Shown here: piece by piece, positions 43,346 through 52,422 of the stretch
How positions within the stretch are numbered: position 1 is the stretch's first letter
How the letters are laid out: each line of letters opens with the position of its first letter
DNA from: Actinobacteria bacterium OK074
GTDB lineage: Bacteria > Actinomycetota > Actinomycetes > Streptomycetales > Streptomycetaceae
Reading direction: 5' to 3'
NCBI GenBank assembly: GCA_001298575.1
Contig: LJCV01000296.1
Coordinates: 34,266-98,265, forward strand
Length of the DNA: 64,000 bases
The notes under the pieces: model-generated
Database searches by the model: none
What the model saw: the letters and a program-made list of their open reading frames with translations, nothing else
Told to the model about the DNA's origin: nothing
Made by a program: the position numbers and the translations under genes

Positions 43346-44152
43346 CTACCAGATCGCGTCGACCCACTCCGGGTGGTCGATGAACGGGTTCCGGTTGTGC
43401 TGGTACGTGTTGTAGATGACGTTGTTGCGGTTCTCCTCGAAGGAGTCCGGCGGGTCCTCGTCGTTCCACGTCTTCAGGACCGAGAGCTTGCCTATGTACG
43501 GGTTGCTGCCGTTGCCGACCTTGTCGTCGGGCTCCAGGTCCGCGAAGCCGTCGTCGCCCTCGTAGCGGACGGCCATGTACAGGATCATGCGGGCCACGTC
43601 GCCCTTGACCGCGTCGCGCGGCTCGAAGGAGTCCGAATCCACCTTGCTGCCACCGCTGTTGGTGAAGGTGCTGCCGCCCTCGTCGAAGTCCAGGTTGCCG
43701 CGCTTGCCGTTGACGGCCACGTCCTCCGGGCGGATGTGGTGCAGGTCCGTGCCGGGGCCGGTCGACGTGGTGAGGTCGCCGTGCGAGATCGCCCAGACGT
43801 GCTCGCGGTTCCAGTCGCCGCTGTCACCGCCGTTGAGGCTCTTGCTGCGCGAGATGCCCGAGTACAGCAGGATCACGTTGCTGCTGTTGTTCGGGTCCTG
43901 GTCGGTCACCTTCAGCGCGTCCCAGAGCGCCGAGTACGACAGCTTCGTCACGCCGGCGCTGATGATCGTGTGGAGGGACGACTTCAGGCTGGTGCCGGTC
44001 TTGCCGACCGCGTTCTTGTAGTACGTCGAGTCGTAGTCGGTCGTCGTGGCCGAGGCCGGACCCGCGGTCAGCGCCGGGGTGGCCAGGCCGACCATCACGG
44101 CGGCGGTGGCCAGGGCCACCGATTTCCATCGACGGATGCGTGTCGCCAGCAT
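43346..44152 (-). CDS. Secreted endonuclease I
   Basis: A 268-residue extracellular DNase of the EndA/NucM family. A Sec-type signal follows the basic start M-L-A-T-R-I-R-R-W and ends near A-S-A. The beta-beta-alpha-metal site is N-R-E-H-V-W-A-I-S-H, then D-L-H-H-I-R-P-E-D and N-G-K-R-G-N. It hydrolyses DNA and perhaps RNA outside the cell for nutrient recovery. The ATG at 44152 has no good RBS. Its upstream region carries a repeated CTACGCGxGTTGA motif and a -35-like TTGACA, suggesting regulated expression. Confidence 0.93.
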   Translation of the reverse strand: MLATRIRRWKSVALATAAVMVGLATPALTAGPASATTTDYDSTYYKNAVGKTGTSLKSSLHTIISAGVTKLSYSALWDALKVTDQDPNNSSNVILLYSGISRSKSLNGGDSGDWNREHVWAISHGDLTTSTGPGTDLHHIRPEDVAVNGKRGNLDFDEGGSTFTNSGGSKVDSDSFEPRDAVKGDVARMILYMAVRYEGDDGFADLEPDDKVGNGSNPYIGKLSVLKTWNDEDPPDSFEENRNNVIYNTYQHNRNPFIDHPEWVDAIW

Positions 44153-44166
44153 AAAGAGGGTCCCAT

Positions 44167-44288
44167 CTACGCGGGTTGATTGAGGCGGCAGACGGGAGCG
44201 TGGCATGAACATGCATACCTGTAAATGAACTGAACGTGTCAATCAGAAGTCAAGAAGCGGCAAATTACCCCCTGTCTACGCGAGTTGA
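44167..44288. repeat. CTACGCGRGTTGA direct repeats flanking the endonuclease promoter
   Basis: 13-bp copies at 44167-44179 (CTACGCGGGTTGA) and 44276-44288 (CTACGCGAGTTGA) share 12 of 13 bases. TTGACACGT also occurs inverted at 44234-44242 and direct at 44285-44293, where TTGACACGTCAA is a 12-bp inverted repeat. Candidate operator elements for the endonuclease. Confidence 0.7.
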
Positions 44289-44316
44289 CACGTCAAAACG
44301 GTCCGAGACGGGAACC

Positions 44317-44353
44317 GAACGGCCCCCGACCGCGTCCGGGTCGGGGGCCGTTC
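44317..44353 (-). terminator. Terminator downstream of the GT39-like gene
   Basis: A 15-bp stem (GAACGGCCCCCGACC with its complement at 44339-44353), loop of 7 bases, 40 bp past the glycosyltransferase stop. Confidence 0.85.
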
Positions 44354-44392
44354 GAGCTGTTTGCTGTTTGCCGTTCGCCTACTCCTGGGGCG

Positions 44393-46738
44393 TCAGCCGA
44401 CGTCCGACGGGTCCAGGCGGTAGATCGACGACGTCGTCGAGGTGGTGCCGGTCGACTCCGTCGAGGACGACGAACTCTTCTCGTACGCGCTCGACTTCAC
44501 CGCCGTGCCGTTCTTCTCCACCCACGCGGTGACCTGCTGGCTGAGCGTGTTGTCGCCACCCATGCCGCCACCACCGCTGCCGACCTGGATGTAGTGCAAC
44601 TCGCCCTTCTTCACCAGCTCCTTGAGCTTGGCCAGGGTCATCGCGTTGTCGGACCCGGTGAAGCCCCACATGGAGATCACGGGCTCGTGGCTGGCGAGGA
44701 TCATCGACCCGGCCGACTGCGAGTTGGACACCGCGATCAGCCAAGTGGCGCCGTCCTGGTGCTTCTTGAGGTACTTGATCAGCGCGGTGTCGGTGGTGCC
44801 GCCCATGCCGCCACCGCCGAAGCCGCCACCGCCGCCGGGGCCGCCCTGCGTCGTACCGGTCCCGCCCTCGGTGCCGGCCTCGCCGCCCGCCGTGCCGCCC
44901 GGGAACTCCCCGGTGCCGCCGCCCTGTTGGCCGCCGGGGAAGCCGTTTCCGGCGCCGCCCTGCGGGAGTTCACCGGTGCCGCCGCCGGGCTGCATCATCT
45001 CGCCGCCCGGGTTGGCACCCGCACCCGTACCCGTACCGCCGCCGGGGAACTCCCCGGTCGCACCGCCCTGTTGGCCGGTCTCACCGCCGGCCCGGCCGCC
45101 GCCGAAGCCGCCCCGGCCACCGCCGCCGCCGAAGCCGCCCCCGGTGGACGGACCCGCCGTCGGGTTGGTGCCGCCCATGCCGCCGCCGGTGCCGCCCGCG
45201 TCGACGGGCACCGAGATCGCGTACGCCGCCGGACCCGCGAGGGACGCGGCTATCGCCGCCGCGACGGACGCGGCCAGCAGCTTGCCGCGGTTGCCGGACC
45301 GGAAGACGAACAGGCCCACGATCGCGAGGACCATGACGACCGCGACGACCGGCCACAGCCAGGTGTTCCAGCCGGACGCCCGGCGCAGCAGCACGACCGC
45401 CCAGACGGCGGTGACCGCGAGCCCGGCCGGCAGCACCCACGCCCAGCGCGGGTTGCCGGAGCGGAACGCGCCCCACAGCATGACGCCACCGGCGCCGGTG
45501 AGCGCCGCGATGCCCGGGGCCAGCGCGGTCGTGTAGTACGGGTGCATGGTGCCCTGCGCGAAGGCGAAGGTCACGTAGTGCAGCAGCGTCCAGCCGCCCC
45601 ACAGCACCAGCGCGGCGCGGGTGGCGTCGGTGCGCGGCGCGCGCCCGACCAGGACCAGGGCGCCGACCAGCGCGATCGCCGAGAAGGGCAGCAGCCAGGA
45701 GATCTGGCCGCCGAGGATGTCGTTGAACATGCGGCCGATGCCCGCGGCGCCGGCGAACGTGCCGCCGCCACCCCCGCCCCCGCCGCCGTTGCCCTCGCCG
45801 CCGAAGATCCGGCCCAGGCCGTCGTAGCCCATGATCAGGTCCCAGGCGGTGCCGTCGGTCGAACCGCCGATGTACGGGCGGTCGGAGGCCGGGACCAGGG
45901 ACACGGCCGTGGCCCACCAGAAGCTGGAGACGGCCAACGCGACCGTCGCGACGGCCAGTTGGACGACCTTCTTCTTCCAGCCGAGCTTCGAGGCGAACAC
46001 GTACACGGCGAAGACGGCGGGCAGTGCGATGTAGCCCGCGAGCAGCTTGGTGTTGAAGGCGAGGCCGAAGCAGACCGCGGCGCCGACCAGCGGCAGCAGC
46101 TTCTCGGTGCGCACCGCGCGCAGCCCGAGCGCCGCGCCCGCGACCATCAGGAGGACCAGGATGGTGTCCGGGTTGTTGTCCCGGTTGATGGCGACCGTGA
46201 TCGGCGTCAGCGCGAGCACCAGCGCGGCGATGGCCGCGGCCACGTGCCCGAAGTACCGCTTCACGGAGGTGTGCAGGATCCAGATCGTGCCGAGCGCGGC
46301 ACCGATCTCGGGCAGCATCATCTGCCAGGTGCCGTACCCGAAGATCCGGGCGGACAGGCCCATGACCATGAGCGCGAACGGCGGCTTGTCGACGGTGATG
46401 AAGTTGCCCGCGTCGAGCGAGCCGAAGAACCACGCCTTCCAGCTCTTCGTGCCCGAGTAGATGGCCGAGCTGTAGAAGCTGTTCATCTCCGAGGTGGACA
46501 GGTTCCACGAGTACAGCACGGTGGCCAGGACGAGCACCGCGATCAGGACGGGCAGCGACCAGCGCGGGGCCGCCGCGTCGGTGGGGGGCGCGGGGAACGC
46601 CGGGGAGGTGGGGGACTGCCCCGCGGGCGGCTCGGTGGCCGTGGCCGCGTCGACGGTCGCGGTGCCGTCGGGGGCGTCGGAAGCGTGGGGATGGGGATCG
46701 GTGGCAGACGTCACCAGTTCACCGTGTCGGCCGGGCAT
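44393..46738 (-). CDS. GT39/ArnT-type polyprenol-phosphate glycosyltransferase-like membrane protein
   Basis: A 781-residue integral membrane protein. Pro/Ala-rich residues 1-58 precede about 11-12 helices with the GT-C-fold early acidic segment T-S-E-M-N-S-F-Y and V-D-K-P-P-F-A in the first loop. Residues about 510-640 are a Gly-rich linker with repeated G-T-G-E-F-P-G-G-like units. The C-terminal domain (about 640-781) contains S-N-S-Q-S-A-G-S-M-I-L. It likely transfers a sugar from a polyprenol phosphate to an outer acceptor. The ATG at 46738 lacks an RBS; a GTG at 46717 is an alternative. Confidence 0.85.
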   Translation of the reverse strand: MPGRHGELVTSATDPHPHASDAPDGTATVDAATATEPPAGQSPTSPAFPAPPTDAAAPRWSLPVLIAVLVLATVLYSWNLSTSEMNSFYSSAIYSGTKSWKAWFFGSLDAGNFITVDKPPFALMVMGLSARIFGYGTWQMMLPEIGAALGTIWILHTSVKRYFGHVAAAIAALVLALTPITVAINRDNNPDTILVLLMVAGAALGLRAVRTEKLLPLVGAAVCFGLAFNTKLLAGYIALPAVFAVYVFASKLGWKKKVVQLAVATVALAVSSFWWATAVSLVPASDRPYIGGSTDGTAWDLIMGYDGLGRIFGGEGNGGGGGGGGGTFAGAAGIGRMFNDILGGQISWLLPFSAIALVGALVLVGRAPRTDATRAALVLWGGWTLLHYVTFAFAQGTMHPYYTTALAPGIAALTGAGGVMLWGAFRSGNPRWAWVLPAGLAVTAVWAVVLLRRASGWNTWLWPVVAVVMVLAIVGLFVFRSGNRGKLLAASVAAAIAASLAGPAAYAISVPVDAGGTGGGMGGTNPTAGPSTGGGFGGGGGRGGFGGGRAGGETGQQGGATGEFPGGGTGTGAGANPGGEMMQPGGGTGELPQGGAGNGFPGGQQGGGTGEFPGGTAGGEAGTEGGTGTTQGGPGGGGGFGGGGMGGTTDTALIKYLKKHQDGATWLIAVSNSQSAGSMILASHEPVISMWGFTGSDNAMTLAKLKELVKKGELHYIQVGSGGGGMGGDNTLSQQVTAWVEKNGTAVKSSAYEKSSSSSTESTGTTSTTSSIYRLDPSDVG

Positions 46739-47066
46739 GGGCGCGGACTGTGCCGTACCTGGGGGTGAGCTGTGGATCGGGTTCCGGGACGGTAAACGGG
46801 GGTAAAGGGATGCCTTTTCGGGGTTTCGACCGCCGTGCGGGTCACGTGGTGCCGTACGGCGGTCGGTCTGAGACGGCGGCCCCGGGTCCCCCCACAGTCG
46901 TACCCGCGAGATCCGATCGTGCTCCGACGCGGTGCGGTGCCCGCCCGGCGCATGCTCGACGAGTCGTGCGGACGGCGGCAGCCGCCCAGGTCACCGGCCC
47001 GAGCCCGGGCCCATGACGTACCCGGGCCACTGACGGGCCCAGGCCACTGACGTAAGGAGTACCGCG
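46739..47066. other. Divergent promoter region between the glycosyltransferase and dehydrogenase genes
   Basis: 328 bp, no credible gene. It should hold promoters for both divergent genes; the dehydrogenase RBS TAAGGAG lies at about 47053-47059. No operator-like repeat stands out. Confidence 0.5.
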
Positions 47067-48212
47067 GTGCGTGCCTATGTGATGCCCGAGGCCGGACGGC
47101 TGGAACTGACCACCGTCGCGGATCCGGCGTGTGCGGCCGACGAGATCGTGCTGGAGACCGAGGCGGTCTCGGTGTGCTCGACCGACGTCTCACACTTCCG
47201 CGGCCACCTCCGCCCCGAGAGCTGGCCGGTCGTCCCCGGCCACGAGTACGTGGGGCGGGTCGTCGAGATCGGCGCGGCCCTCACCGGCCGGGTACGGCTC
47301 GGCGACCGGCTCTCCTACTGGGGCCAGACCGACTTCGGCGGCCTCGCCGAGTTCCGCGCCCTGTGCCCGCTGTTCCCGGGCGGACCGGACGGTTCGGACG
47401 GGGCGAACGGCGAGACCCGCTGGCACACCCCGCGCAACTTCTACGACGCCGACCAGGCCGCCGCGGTGACCGTGCCGCCCGGGCTCGACCCCGGCCGCGC
47501 GACCCTCGCCGAACCGCTCACCTCGGTGCTGCGGTCCCTGCTGGCCAACCCGCCCGCGCCCGGCGACACCGTCGTCCTGCTGGGCTGCGGCCCGAGCGCG
47601 CTGCTGGCCTTGCAGGTGCTGCTGCGCTGCATGGCGGTGGGCCGCGTCGTCGCCCTCGACCGCGACCCCGCCCGGCTGCGGCTGGCCCGCGCCCTCGGCG
47701 CCGAGACGGTCTTCGACGTCGTCGGCCAGGCGGACGACCTGGAACGCTTCCTGGCCGAGCACGGCGACAGCTTCGCCGACTACGCCCTCGACGCGCTCCC
47801 GCACATCGAGACCCCCGAGGGCTGCCGCGACGCCCGCCAGGCGGCCATGGCCCTGCTGCGGCCGGGCGGCACGTACGTCATCTACGGCGCCACGGCCGTC
47901 CCGCAGCCCGTGCACACCTGGCTGATCCTGGCCAAGGGGCTGCGCGTGCAGGCATCCGCCTTCGACGTCAGGCTCTTCCCGATGTGGCGCACGGCCCATG
48001 TGGCCCGGGTGGCGCTCGGGCTCATCGAGCGCGGGATCGTCGACGTGGCGCCGCTGCTGACCGGGCACGTCGACTTCGCCGACGAGCCCGCCGTGCGGTC
48101 CGTCTTCACGCGCTACGGCGAAGGGGGCGCCCTGAAGACGTCGATCGGGTTCGGGGGAGGGCCGACGGGTGCCGTCGGCATGGCCGGTGCGGTGCTGGCG
48201 GGCGCGGGGTGA
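47067..48212 (+). CDS. Zinc-type alcohol dehydrogenase (MDR family)
   Basis: A 381-residue medium-chain dehydrogenase/reductase. Zinc ligand candidates are the Cys in S-V-C-S-T-D-V-S-H-F and the His in P-G-H-E-Y-V-G. The nucleotide site is L-L-G-C-G-P-S-A, and the strand-end D in V-A-L-D-R-D favours NAD. The four-Cys structural zinc lobe is not seen. The GTG start has AAGGAG eight bases upstream. It overlaps the next MFS gene by GTGA, so dehydrogenase and transporter may handle the same alcohol or sugar-like compound. Substrate unknown. Confidence 0.87.
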   Translation: MRAYVMPEAGRLELTTVADPACAADEIVLETEAVSVCSTDVSHFRGHLRPESWPVVPGHEYVGRVVEIGAALTGRVRLGDRLSYWGQTDFGGLAEFRALCPLFPGGPDGSDGANGETRWHTPRNFYDADQAAAVTVPPGLDPGRATLAEPLTSVLRSLLANPPAPGDTVVLLGCGPSALLALQVLLRCMAVGRVVALDRDPARLRLARALGAETVFDVVGQADDLERFLAEHGDSFADYALDALPHIETPEGCRDARQAAMALLRPGGTYVIYGATAVPQPVHTWLILAKGLRVQASAFDVRLFPMWRTAHVARVALGLIERGIVDVAPLLTGHVDFADEPAVRSVFTRYGEGGALKTSIGFGGGPTGAVGMAGAVLAGAG

Positions 48213-49438
48213 ACCGGGACCGGGCGGCGGCCCGCACCTGGACCGGCATCGCCCTGCTGTTCCTCTCGCTCGGCTTCGGGTTCGGCTCGTGGGTCGTGCG
48301 GATCCCGGAGATCCAGGCGCGGGCCGGGCTGGACAAGGCGGCGCTGGGCGCGGCCCTGATGGCGGTCACGGCCGGGGCGCTGGCCGGGATGCCGCTGGCC
48401 GGACGGCTCGGCGCCACGGTGGGCAGCGGCCGGATCGGCACGGCCGCGGCCGGACTGCTCGGCGTGGGCGTCGTCCTGGTGGCGAACGCCCGCACCTGGT
48501 GGCAACTGGCCGCCGTCCTCGTCCTGTTGGGCCTGTCCAACGGCGCCCTGGGCGTCTCGATGAACGGCCAGGCGTCCCAGTGGGAACAGGCGCGCGGCCG
48601 GGCGGGCATGTCCACCTTCCACGGCGTGTTCAGCGTCGGCGCCCTGCTCGGCGCGGCCTCGTCCGGCGCCGCGGTGGCCGCCGGGGTTCCGCCCCGGGTG
48701 CATCTGTTCGCCGTGGGTACGGGGGTGGTGGCGATGGCGGTGGTGGCGGGGCCGCGGCTGATCAGGCCCTCGGTCCGCCCGGCACCGAGCCGCGCCACGG
48801 CCGAGGTGGACACCGCCGACCCCCGCCGTGCCGTGAACGCGCTGGTCGTCGCGGGGAGCGCCACGGCCTTCTGTGCCCTGTTCACGGAGGGCATGGTCGC
48901 CGACTGGAGCGCGGTCTACCTCCGGCGCGACCTGCACGCGGGCGGGGTGTGGACCGGCGCCGGGTACGCGCTGTTCGCCACCGGCATGGCCGTCGGCCGC
49001 TTCACCGGGGACGCCGCCGTACGGCGCTGGGGCGGGCCCGCGACCCTGCTGGCGGCCTGCGCGGTCAGCCTGGGCGGGAGTGCGGCGCTGGTCGGCGTGG
49101 CGGCGGTGCCCGCGGCGCTCACCGGGTTCGCGCTGCTGGGCCTGGGCGGTTCGGTGGTGTTCCCGACCGTGCTGAGCCAGGCCGCGGGCAGCGTCCGCCC
49201 GGACCGGGCCGACAAGGCGATCTCGACCGTCTCCACCGTCGGGTACGCCGGGTTCCTCGTGGGCCCGCCGGCCATCGGCCCCCTGGCCGAGGCGGCGACG
49301 CTGCGGCTGGCGCTGACGCTCGTGGTCGTCGGGGCGGGGCTGCAACTGGCGATCACGCTGTGGACGCGGCGGGGCGGCGCGGGCGGGGCCGTGGAGAGGA
49401 GGCGGCTCGTCAACCTCTCGGTTGAGCCGGCCGAGTGA
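48209..49438 (+). CDS. MFS transporter
   Basis: A 409-residue major-facilitator protein with about 12 helices in two halves and a central loop (about residues 185-215). The early G-F-G-F-G-S-W-V-V-R-I-P-E-I pattern resembles the YbjJ-like MFS group. Start GTG overlaps the dehydrogenase stop. A short arginine-containing tail ends the protein. It probably exports or imports the dehydrogenase's compound. An exporter role is more typical for this group, but direction cannot be judged. Confidence 0.9.
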   Translation: MNRDRAAARTWTGIALLFLSLGFGFGSWVVRIPEIQARAGLDKAALGAALMAVTAGALAGMPLAGRLGATVGSGRIGTAAAGLLGVGVVLVANARTWWQLAAVLVLLGLSNGALGVSMNGQASQWEQARGRAGMSTFHGVFSVGALLGAASSGAAVAAGVPPRVHLFAVGTGVVAMAVVAGPRLIRPSVRPAPSRATAEVDTADPRRAVNALVVAGSATAFCALFTEGMVADWSAVYLRRDLHAGGVWTGAGYALFATGMAVGRFTGDAAVRRWGGPATLLAACAVSLGGSAALVGVAAVPAALTGFALLGLGGSVVFPTVLSQAAGSVRPDRADKAISTVSTVGYAGFLVGPPAIGPLAEAATLRLALTLVVVGAGLQLAITLWTRRGGAGGAVERRRLVNLSVEPAE

Positions 49439-49464
49439 TTCCGTTCACCCACACGGGTCTTTCT

Positions 49465-49478
49465 CTGGCATATGCCAG
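49465..49478. promoter_or_regulatory. Perfect 14-bp palindrome CTGGCATATGCCAG
   Basis: CTGGCATATGCCAG lies 27 bp after the MFS gene and 131 bp before the next coding start, in the likely promoter area of the Cys-motif gene. It is a candidate regulator-binding site. Confidence 0.6.
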
Positions 49479-49550
49479 CACGGTGCGTGCTCTGCTGAAC
49501 ACACCGGCAGACAAGCCACCGGCAGTACCAACAGACAAGAAACCAACCAC

Positions 49551-49599
49551 CAAGAACCACCAAGAACCACGCAAGAACCACGCAAGAACCACCAAGAAG
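49551..49599 (+). repeat. CAAGAACCAC tandem repeats
   Basis: Four copies of CAAGAACCAC start at 49551, 49561, 49572 and 49583, with a partial fifth unit (CCAAGAAGG) ending at the RBS of the next gene. Repeat length is 10-11 bp. The A/C-rich composition is unusual in this GC-rich region. Confidence 0.85.
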
Positions 49600-49608
49600 G
49601 TGACCGAA

Positions 49609-50247
49609 ATGGCTGCTGTGCACCCCGGTCCTACGGACCCCACCGCCCCCGTCACCCCCGAGGTCCGCGTCGAGACCGCGCCCACCGCCGACGCCCCCGC
49701 CCGCCCCCTGGCCGGCGGCATCCTCCTCGGCGACCGTGCCGTCCTCGTGCCCGACCCGCCCCCCGAACTCCTGGCGAAGGACGGCGACCTGCCCGAGCTG
49801 AACGTCGTGCTCGACCGGATACCGGAGGGCAGCGGTCCGGCCCGGACGATACGCGTCGCCCGGGTCGTCCGGTCCCGGCTGAGCGCCCCGTCGCTGGACA
49901 CGGCCTGTGCGATCCTGGCGCTGGCCACGCCCCTGCCCGACGCCCCGGCCGTCAAGCGCCACACCGTCGCGCAGATGTCCGAGTTCCTGCTACGGCGCCG
50001 GGGCGACCTGTGGGCCGCCATGTACGACCTCGGCCGGACCGCCTCGCCGGACGGACCGCGCCACTTCACCGCCCCGGCCGACCCCGAGGACCACGAGGCC
50101 GTCTGGGACACCCGGACCGAGTCACCCGCCCTCTTCTTCCAGGGCATCTGCGACGTGTGCGGCAGGTGCTGCAAGCGACCCAAGAACCCGGGGGCGGCCG
50201 ACGACCCCGACGCCTCCCGGTCCGCCGCCGGAGCGTCCGAGAACTGA
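49609..50247 (+). CDS. Hypothetical protein with a C-terminal CxxCxxCC motif
   Basis: A 212-residue soluble protein starting at ATG 49609 (AAGAAGG nine bases upstream). The N-terminal 40 residues are Pro/Ala-rich. The body contains R-V-A-R-V-V-R-S-R-L and H-T-V-A-Q-M-S-E-F-L-L-R-R-R-G. Near the end it has C-D-V-C-G-R-C-C, a CxxCxxCC cluster that could bind zinc or an Fe-S cluster, or form disulphides. No membrane segment or known domain. It lies 40 bp before a histidine kinase gene on the same strand, so a role in the same signalling pathway is possible but unproven. Confidence 0.75.
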   Translation: MAAVHPGPTDPTAPVTPEVRVETAPTADAPARPLAGGILLGDRAVLVPDPPPELLAKDGDLPELNVVLDRIPEGSGPARTIRVARVVRSRLSAPSLDTACAILALATPLPDAPAVKRHTVAQMSEFLLRRRGDLWAAMYDLGRTASPDGPRHFTAPADPEDHEAVWDTRTESPALFFQGICDVCGRCCKRPKNPGAADDPDASRSAAGASEN

Positions 50248-50287
50248 CCCGACCATGCATGCCGCGAGGCCGAAGCCGCCGAGGAAC

Positions 50288-51610
50288 ATGAGCAAGAAGA
50301 GGTCCACAAGCGCCGGCCGGGGCCGGCGTCCCCGGTCGTCCCGTTCGGCCGGAGGCCGGAGCCTCAGCGGCCTGGCGTTCAGAGACCTGGCCCTCGCCCT
50401 GGGCGTGCTCGTGCCGGAGCTGTGCTTCTTCTCCGACATCGCCACCCCCGAGCCCGGGTGGTGGCGGCGCCTGCTCACCGTCGTCTGGGTCGCCCTCGGC
50501 TACGAGGCGCTCCGGGCGCGTCGGGCCTCGGCCGTCCGCGGCTACGTCCTGGCCTGGGCGTACGCGACCGGCGCCTGTCTGCTGTCCGTGCTCGGCGTCT
50601 TCGCCTTCACACCGTTCTTCGTCCTCCTGGTGACCCTCTACGCCGTGGCCGGCGAGTGCGGGCGCTCGGCCGCCGTGCGCGCGCTGGTGGCCACGGCCGC
50701 GCCCGCCGCGCTGGCGGTCGCCTTCGTGCTGCGGTTCAACGCGGCCCCCGACCACCGGCTGTCGGCGTTCGTCGCCTCCAGCGTCTTCTACGTGGTGCTC
50801 GCCCTGGAGGCGTGGATGCTGGGCCGCTGGACCCGCGCCGACCGTACCGCCGCCGAGCGCGACCGGGACCGCCTGGCCGAGGCCCAGGCCGCCATCCAGG
50901 AGGAACGCCTGCTGATCGCGCGGGAGTTGCACGACATCCTGGCCCACACCGTCGCCGTCATGGTGCTCCAGGCCAGCGGCGCCCGGCGGGTCCTGGCCGC
51001 CGATCCCGCGCGCGCGGACGACGCCCTCAGCCACGTCGAGGAGGTCGGCCGCAACGCCATGGACGAACTGCGCCGCATGCTGGCCGTGATCCGCACCTCC
51101 GACCTGGCCCGGGACGAGCACAGCCAGGGCGGACTCGGCGACCTCGGCCGCCTCCTGGACGACGTCCGCCGGGTCGGACTGCGCACGGAGCTGGAGATCG
51201 TGGGCGTACCCGTGCCGGTGGCGGAGAGCATCGGCCGGACGGTGTACCGCATCGTGCAGGAGGCCGTGACCAACACCGCCAAGCACGCGGGCCCCGGCAC
51301 CGCCGTCGCCGTACGGATCTCCTGGGGCGCGCGGCTGGAGGTGGAGGTCACCGACGGCGGCGCCCCCGTCCCCGGCGCGGCCCGGCCCCGGCCGCCGCTG
51401 TCCACCGGCCACGGGCTGCTCGGCCTCGGCGAACGCGTGGCCGTCTTCGGCGGCACGCTCACGGCGGGCCCGTACGGCGGCGGGTTCCAGGTCCTGGCCC
51501 GACTCCCGCTGAGCGCGCCCGCCGCGCCCGGGATACCGCCTCAGAGTCCGCAGAGTCCCCCGAGCGAAGTGTCCGACCCCCGTCCCCGACAACCGAAGGC
51601 AGGCACATGA
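50288..51610 (+). CDS. NarL-type sensor histidine kinase
   Basis: A 440-residue HPK7-type kinase. A basic N-tail is followed by four to six hydrophobic helices (about residues 35-180). The dimerisation/phosphoacceptor helix has H215 in R-E-L-H-D-I-L-A-H. The ATPase has Q-E-A-V-T-N-T-A-K-H-A, V-T-D-G-G and G-H-G-L-L-G-L-G-E-R. The start ATG 50288 follows GAGG; an upstream ATG at 50255 is possible. It overlaps the response-regulator start as ATGA. The stimulus is unknown; no extracellular sensor domain is evident, only membrane helices. Confidence 0.9.
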   Translation: MSKKRSTSAGRGRRPRSSRSAGGRSLSGLAFRDLALALGVLVPELCFFSDIATPEPGWWRRLLTVVWVALGYEALRARRASAVRGYVLAWAYATGACLLSVLGVFAFTPFFVLLVTLYAVAGECGRSAAVRALVATAAPAALAVAFVLRFNAAPDHRLSAFVASSVFYVVLALEAWMLGRWTRADRTAAERDRDRLAEAQAAIQEERLLIARELHDILAHTVAVMVLQASGARRVLAADPARADDALSHVEEVGRNAMDELRRMLAVIRTSDLARDEHSQGGLGDLGRLLDDVRRVGLRTELEIVGVPVPVAESIGRTVYRIVQEAVTNTAKHAGPGTAVAVRISWGARLEVEVTDGGAPVPGAARPRPPLSTGHGLLGLGERVAVFGGTLTAGPYGGGFQVLARLPLSAPAAPGIPPQSPQSPPSEVSDPRPRQPKAGT

Positions 51611-52323
51611 TCCGGGTCGTGGTGGCAGACGACCAGCCCCTGGTCCGCTCCGGCATCGCCATGATCCTGACCGGTGAGTCGGACATCGACGTGGTGGCCG
51701 AGGCGTGCGACGGCGACGAGGCGGTCGCGCTGGCCCGGCAGCTCCAGCCCGACGTCGTGATCATGGACGTCCGGATGCCGGGCACGGACGGGGTCGCGGC
51801 CACCCGGATCATCACCGAGGACCGGTTCTGCGCGAACCCGGACGCCCCGGTCAAGGTCCTCATGCTGACCACCTACAACATCCAGGACGCCGTCTACCAG
51901 GCGCTGCGCGCGGGCGCGTCCGGGTTTCTGCTGAAGGACGCGGTGCCGACCGAACTGGTGCGCGCGGTCCAGGTGGTGGCCGCGGGCAATGCCTGGCTCG
52001 ACCCCGCCGTGACCGCGGAGCTGATCGGCGAGTTCGCCGCCCGGCACGATCCGCTGCGGCCCACCCCGGAGCAGATGCGCGAACTCACCCCGCGCGAACG
52101 GGACGTACTGGTGCTGATCGCGCACGGGCTGTCCAACAGCGAGATCGCCGGGCACCTCTTCATCGGCGAGGCGACCGTGAAGACCCACTTCGGGCGCATC
52201 CTCATGAAGCTCAGCCTCCGCGACCGGGCCCAGGCGGTGGCCGCCGCGTACCAGAGCGGCCTCGTCCAGCCGGGCACCGCTCCGCCGGGTACGACACCGC
52301 CGGGCACGGCACCGCCCCGGTGA
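51607..52323 (+). CDS. NarL/FixJ-family response regulator
   Basis: A 238-residue response regulator paired with the kinase just upstream (ATGA overlap). The receiver has the phospho-Asp D54 (V-V-I-M-D-V-R), acidic D8-D9, and K at the usual place (F-L-L-K-D). The C-terminal LuxR-type HTH is L-T-P-R-E-R-D-V-L through T-V-K-T-H-F. The last 20 residues are Pro/Gly/Thr repeats (P-G-T-A-P-P). Targets unknown; the neighbouring beta-lactamase-like, phytase-like and ABC-exporter genes are candidates. Confidence 0.92.
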   Translation: MIRVVVADDQPLVRSGIAMILTGESDIDVVAEACDGDEAVALARQLQPDVVIMDVRMPGTDGVAATRIITEDRFCANPDAPVKVLMLTTYNIQDAVYQALRAGASGFLLKDAVPTELVRAVQVVAAGNAWLDPAVTAELIGEFAARHDPLRPTPEQMRELTPRERDVLVLIAHGLSNSEIAGHLFIGEATVKTHFGRILMKLSLRDRAQAVAAAYQSGLVQPGTAPPGTTPPGTAPPR

Positions 52324-52422
52324 CCAGGAGCGGCCCCACCTGATGCCCCCTGGTGATCAAACACACAGTGATTGATCCCTCAGCCCCTCGAACGCGCGTG
52401 CCCCTTCGGTCATCCTTGCGTG

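Noticed and set aside
44393..46738. GT39 C-terminal Gly repeats as a separate gene or CRISPR-like repeat
   Set aside because: Repeats are in frame, protein-level and continuous with the membrane domain.
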